Positions 61,432 to 64,000 of a stretch of DNA of 64,000 nt are shown here, piece by piece. The notes beneath the pieces are model-generated. The model worked only from the letters and a program-made list of their open reading frames with translations, did not search any database and had not been told where the DNA came from. This DNA is from Deltaproteobacteria bacterium (GTDB lineage Bacteria > Bdellovibrionota > UBA2394): NCBI GenBank assembly GCA_017302715.1, contig JAFLCD010000001.1, positions 487,548-551,547 on the forward strand. Direction: 5' to 3'. A program made the position numbers and the translations under genes. Within the stretch, counting starts at the first letter, position 1. Every line of letters begins with the position of its first letter.

Positions 61432-62344
61432 TCAACAAATTGATTCTGATTCTCCGAATATGACTTTTTCGGATTATTTAACGGATCAGCAAAGATCGGT
61501 GAACGAAGCCCTTCAGCGTTGGTATCGTCCCGCCGCGCATGGGCCGGCAGAAAAAATGATCGACGCTGCCACTTACTCTTTATTTTCAGCGTCGAAAAGA
61601 CTGCGTCCTATTTATTGTCTCGAAGTGGCCCGAGCTTTTTCAGGATCTTTTACTTCGGCGATACCAGCCGCGATGGCTTTAGAAATGGTGCACACTTACT
61701 CTCTGATTCACGATGATTTACCGGCGATGGATGATGACGATCTTCGTCGCGGAAAACCTACGAATCATAAAGTTTATGGAGAAGCGACCGCAATTTTAGC
61801 GGGTGATGGACTTTTAACTTCGGCCTTCGAAGTACTTTCAAAAGCGGGCGGCGAAATAAATCCCAAAATTAGACTGAAGTGGGTTCGCGAATTATCTGAG
61901 GCTGCTGGTATGGAAGGCATGGTGCTCGGTCAATTTTTAGATATGCGAATGAAATCTCTTCCAAGTCTCGAGGATTTAGAAAATTTACATCGCAAAAAAA
62001 CAGGAGCCTTGCTCGCAGCGTCTGTGGTGATGGGTGCTCAAGCGGCTGAAGCAGGCGAAAGCGAGATTCTGGCGCTTCGTGAATTTGCTTACGATATGGG
62101 TCTAGCATTTCAAATTCGAGATGATGTTTTAGATGTGATCGGTGGAGAAGAGATGGGCAAGCCGATTAAAAGCGATGAACGAAATGAAAAAGTAACTTAT
62201 GTTTCTTTACTGGGATTAGAAAAAGCAGAAGTTCAAGGAAAGTTTTGGTTTGATAGTGCGCTCGCAAAACTTTCTGCCATTCATTTTAATCATGACAACC
62301 GTCTAGAAGAACTGACGCGTTTTGTTATTGAGCGAAAAGTTTAA
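61418..62344 (+). CDS. ispA: Polyprenyl (farnesyl) diphosphate synthase
   Basis: A 308-residue trans-prenyltransferase. The first aspartate-rich motif is in 'LIHDDLPAMDDDDLRRGKPTNH', the second in 'QIRDDVLDVIGGEEMGKP'. 'KRLRPIY' is the IPP-binding segment. It makes geranyl or farnesyl diphosphate from IPP and DMAPP. The ATG at 61418 with GGAG just before it lies inside the xseB end. The IspA assignment over other chain lengths rests on the xseB-ispA-dxs context. Confidence 0.92.
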   Translation: MKTYNQQIDSDSPNMTFSDYLTDQQRSVNEALQRWYRPAAHGPAEKMIDAATYSLFSASKRLRPIYCLEVARAFSGSFTSAIPAAMALEMVHTYSLIHDDLPAMDDDDLRRGKPTNHKVYGEATAILAGDGLLTSAFEVLSKAGGEINPKIRLKWVRELSEAAGMEGMVLGQFLDMRMKSLPSLEDLENLHRKKTGALLAASVVMGAQAAEAGESEILALREFAYDMGLAFQIRDDVLDVIGGEEMGKPIKSDERNEKVTYVSLLGLEKAEVQGKFWFDSALAKLSAIHFNHDNRLEELTRFVIERKV

Positions 62345-62361
62345 CGAAAACTGAGGAAAAA

Positions 62362-64000
62362 ATGCCTGAATTAATGAAGACAGAAGAACTGTTAAAAAAA
62401 TATCCGATCAGTATGAAGGTTCAGTCTGCGGATGATTTAAAAAAACTTTCACAAGATGAAATGACGGCGATGGCTGCCGAGTATCGTGATTATTTGATCG
62501 AAGTTTGCTCACGAAATGGTGGACACTTAGGTCCTTCGCTTGGAGTTTTAGAACTTACAATCGCTCTTCACCGAGTTTTTGATTCGCCTAAAGATAAAAT
62601 CGTTTGGGATATCGGCCATCAATCTTACCCCCATAAAATGATCACCGGTCGATTTGAAAGATTGCAAACTTTGCGACAAGAAAACGGAGTTTCTGGATTT
62701 TGTCGTCGCCACGAAAGCGAACACGATATTTTTGGGGCCGGTCATGCGGGCACGGCTATTTCTGCAGCGATCGGTTTGGCTGAAGGTTATCGCCGACGAA
62801 ACGATCCGCATAAAATTGTCGCGATCATCGGAGATGCAGCGCTCACGTCGGGGATGGCTTATGAAGCTCTTCATCAGAGCGTCGATTACAAAAAAAATCT
62901 CATCGTCATTTTGAACGATAATGAAATGAGTATTTCTCCTAATGTAGGAGCAGTGAATGCTTTCTTAAGTAGAAAAATGTTGTCGCCTTTTTTGGCTAAA
63001 CTTCAAGATGATGTGAAGTCGATGATTTCAAAAATTCCTGTGGTCGGCGAAGAGGTTGTTGAGGTTCTCTCGCGAGTAAAACATTCGGTAAAGAATTTGA
63101 TTATTCCTACGGTTATCTTTGAAGGATTTGGATTTCGATATTTTGGTCCGATGGATGGCCATGATTTGCCTCTTCTCATCGAGACTTTAGAGAACGCCAA
63201 ACAACTCCATGAGCCGATTTTGATTCATATTATCACCGAAAAAGGTCGCGGTTATGCTCCGGCGCTTGCGGATAAAGTTACGTTTCACGGATGCGGTCCT
63301 TACGATCGTGAAACCGGAAAGCTTCATAAAGAAAAAGAAGGCGCACCTCCTGCGTACACCAAAGTTTTTGCTGAAACGCTTTTAAAGATGGCAAAAGAAG
63401 ATGAAAAAATTGTCGCTATCACGGGTGCGATGCCTACAGGAACGGGCCTTGCTGTTTTTGAAAAACAATTGCCTAACCAACTTTACGATGTGGGAATCAG
63501 CGAACAACACGCCGTTACTTTTGCGGGCGGTTTAGCGATTGAAGGTTTGAAGCCTTACGTCACGATCTACTCGACTTTCATGCAAAGAGCTTACGATCAA
63601 ATCATTCACGATATCGCGATTCAAAATTTGAATGTGAAATTTTGTATGGATCGTGCGGGATTTGTGGGCGCAGATGGTGCCACTCATCACGGAATTTTTG
63701 ATCTGGGCTATATGCGAACCATTCCTAACCTTGGAATTTGCGCTCCAAAAGATGAGAGAGAGCTTCAAGAACTTTTAGTGGCGATGGATAAACATAATGG
63801 TCCTTCGGCTATTCGTTATGCTCGTGGCAACGGAATGGGAGTTCCGCTTTATCAAGAAGTAAAAGATATTCCCGAAATTAAATGGGGAAGTGGTGAAGTT
63901 TGTTATCTTGGAACTTTGCTTGAAGACGGCGAGCAACGACCTCGCAGCATTCCACTCGAATGGTTAGAGCGAATGGTGAAAGCAAACAAAGTTCATATCG
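62362..64000 (+). CDS. dxs: 1-deoxy-D-xylulose-5-phosphate synthase (partial, cut by window edge)
   Basis: The first 546 codons are present from the ATG at 62362 (GAGGA 7 bases upstream). This thiamine-diphosphate enzyme makes DXP from pyruvate and glyceraldehyde 3-phosphate, the first MEP-pathway step. Motifs are 'RNGGHLGPSLGVLELTIALH', 'WDIGHQSYPHKMITGR', the ThDP site 'IIGDAALTSGMAYEAL...NDNEMSIS' (GDA where GDG is usual), 'ITEKGRGYAPA' and, in the transketolase-like domain, 'DVGISEQHAVTFAGGLA' and 'DRAGFVGADGATHHG' . The end lies beyond the window. Confidence 0.95.
   Translation, partial: MPELMKTEELLKKYPISMKVQSADDLKKLSQDEMTAMAAEYRDYLIEVCSRNGGHLGPSLGVLELTIALHRVFDSPKDKIVWDIGHQSYPHKMITGRFERLQTLRQENGVSGFCRRHESEHDIFGAGHAGTAISAAIGLAEGYRRRNDPHKIVAIIGDAALTSGMAYEALHQSVDYKKNLIVILNDNEMSISPNVGAVNAFLSRKMLSPFLAKLQDDVKSMISKIPVVGEEVVEVLSRVKHSVKNLIIPTVIFEGFGFRYFGPMDGHDLPLLIETLENAKQLHEPILIHIITEKGRGYAPALADKVTFHGCGPYDRETGKLHKEKEGAPPAYTKVFAETLLKMAKEDEKIVAITGAMPTGTGLAVFEKQLPNQLYDVGISEQHAVTFAGGLAIEGLKPYVTIYSTFMQRAYDQIIHDIAIQNLNVKFCMDRAGFVGADGATHHGIFDLGYMRTIPNLGICAPKDERELQELLVAMDKHNGPSAIRYARGNGMGVPLYQEVKDIPEIKWGSGEVCYLGTLLEDGEQRPRSIPLEWLERMVKANKVHI

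Noticed and set aside
1..64000. Insertion sequences, prophage, CRISPR arrays or integron sites
   Set aside because: No transposase, integrase, cas gene, regular repeat array or target-site duplication was seen in the reading.

Overview
The window is a chromosomal stretch of a Gram-negative bacterium. An outer membrane is implied by a BamA/TamA-like barrel, a FadL/OmpP1 porin, several lipoproteins and many exported proteins. The AT-leaning base composition, the SWIB-domain protein, the membrane pyrophosphatase, and the richness in secreted hydrolases and very large lipoproteins suggest the Bdellovibrionota (Bdellovibrio and relatives). That placement is an inference: no rRNA or other phylogenetic marker lies in the window. 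I see no phage, transposon or CRISPR.

Left part (1-15.7 kb). The start of an acyl-CoA thioesterase and a 2Fe-2S ferredoxin are followed by a cupredoxin-like exported protein, an RluA-type pseudouridine synthase, a SWIB protein with a clear terminator, an exported EEP-family phosphodiesterase, a one-POTRA outer-membrane barrel, tRNA-Pro(UGG), a LysR/NhaR regulator, htpX, a zf-TFIIB protein and a TerC protein. Next comes a PhnD-C-E type ABC importer behind a near-perfect Fur box, then a short MscL, a gingipain-like (C25) exported protease, an S1/P1-type nuclease and a FadL-type porin.

Middle (15.7-33.8 kb). A complete phosphate-starvation block, phoB-phoR-pstS-pstC-pstA-pstB-phoU, has a PhoB/PhoP-like direct repeat before pstS. 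It is followed by PilZ and stand-alone GspE N-terminal domain proteins, a Fur-family regulator coupled to a class III aminotransferase, an eukaryotic-type IleRS, two PD-(D/E)XK-type nuclease genes (one of them rmuC), an EamA exporter coupled to acetyl-CoA synthetase, and a PHP-domain phosphoesterase.

Accessory locus (33.8-50.3 kb). This is the most unusual part. A ~14 kb operon on the + strand encodes a 1594-residue lipoprotein, a 2446-residue RHS/YD-repeat-like lipoprotein, an exported protein with a zincin motif (HEGSH) and an exported protein of unknown type. It is bracketed by two opposite-strand genes that are paralogues of each other and share the same promoter layout. The arrangement resembles a surface or secreted effector system in which possible effectors are separate genes rather than fused to the RHS protein. 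This is a hypothesis.

Right part (50.4-64 kb). A membrane pyrophosphatase sits beside a KimA-type K+ transporter and a lysine-dehydrogenase-like enzyme. Then come a phosphoribosyltransferase, ispH, a VOC protein, nth, a PolX homologue whose polymerase site is destroyed while its PHP nuclease site looks intact, and the isoprenoid/repair run xseB-ispA-dxs, with dxs cut by the window edge.

Several genes lack a Shine-Dalgarno sequence and have a plausible -35/-10 promoter ending 7-9 bases before an ATG or GTG, which predicts leaderless transcripts.
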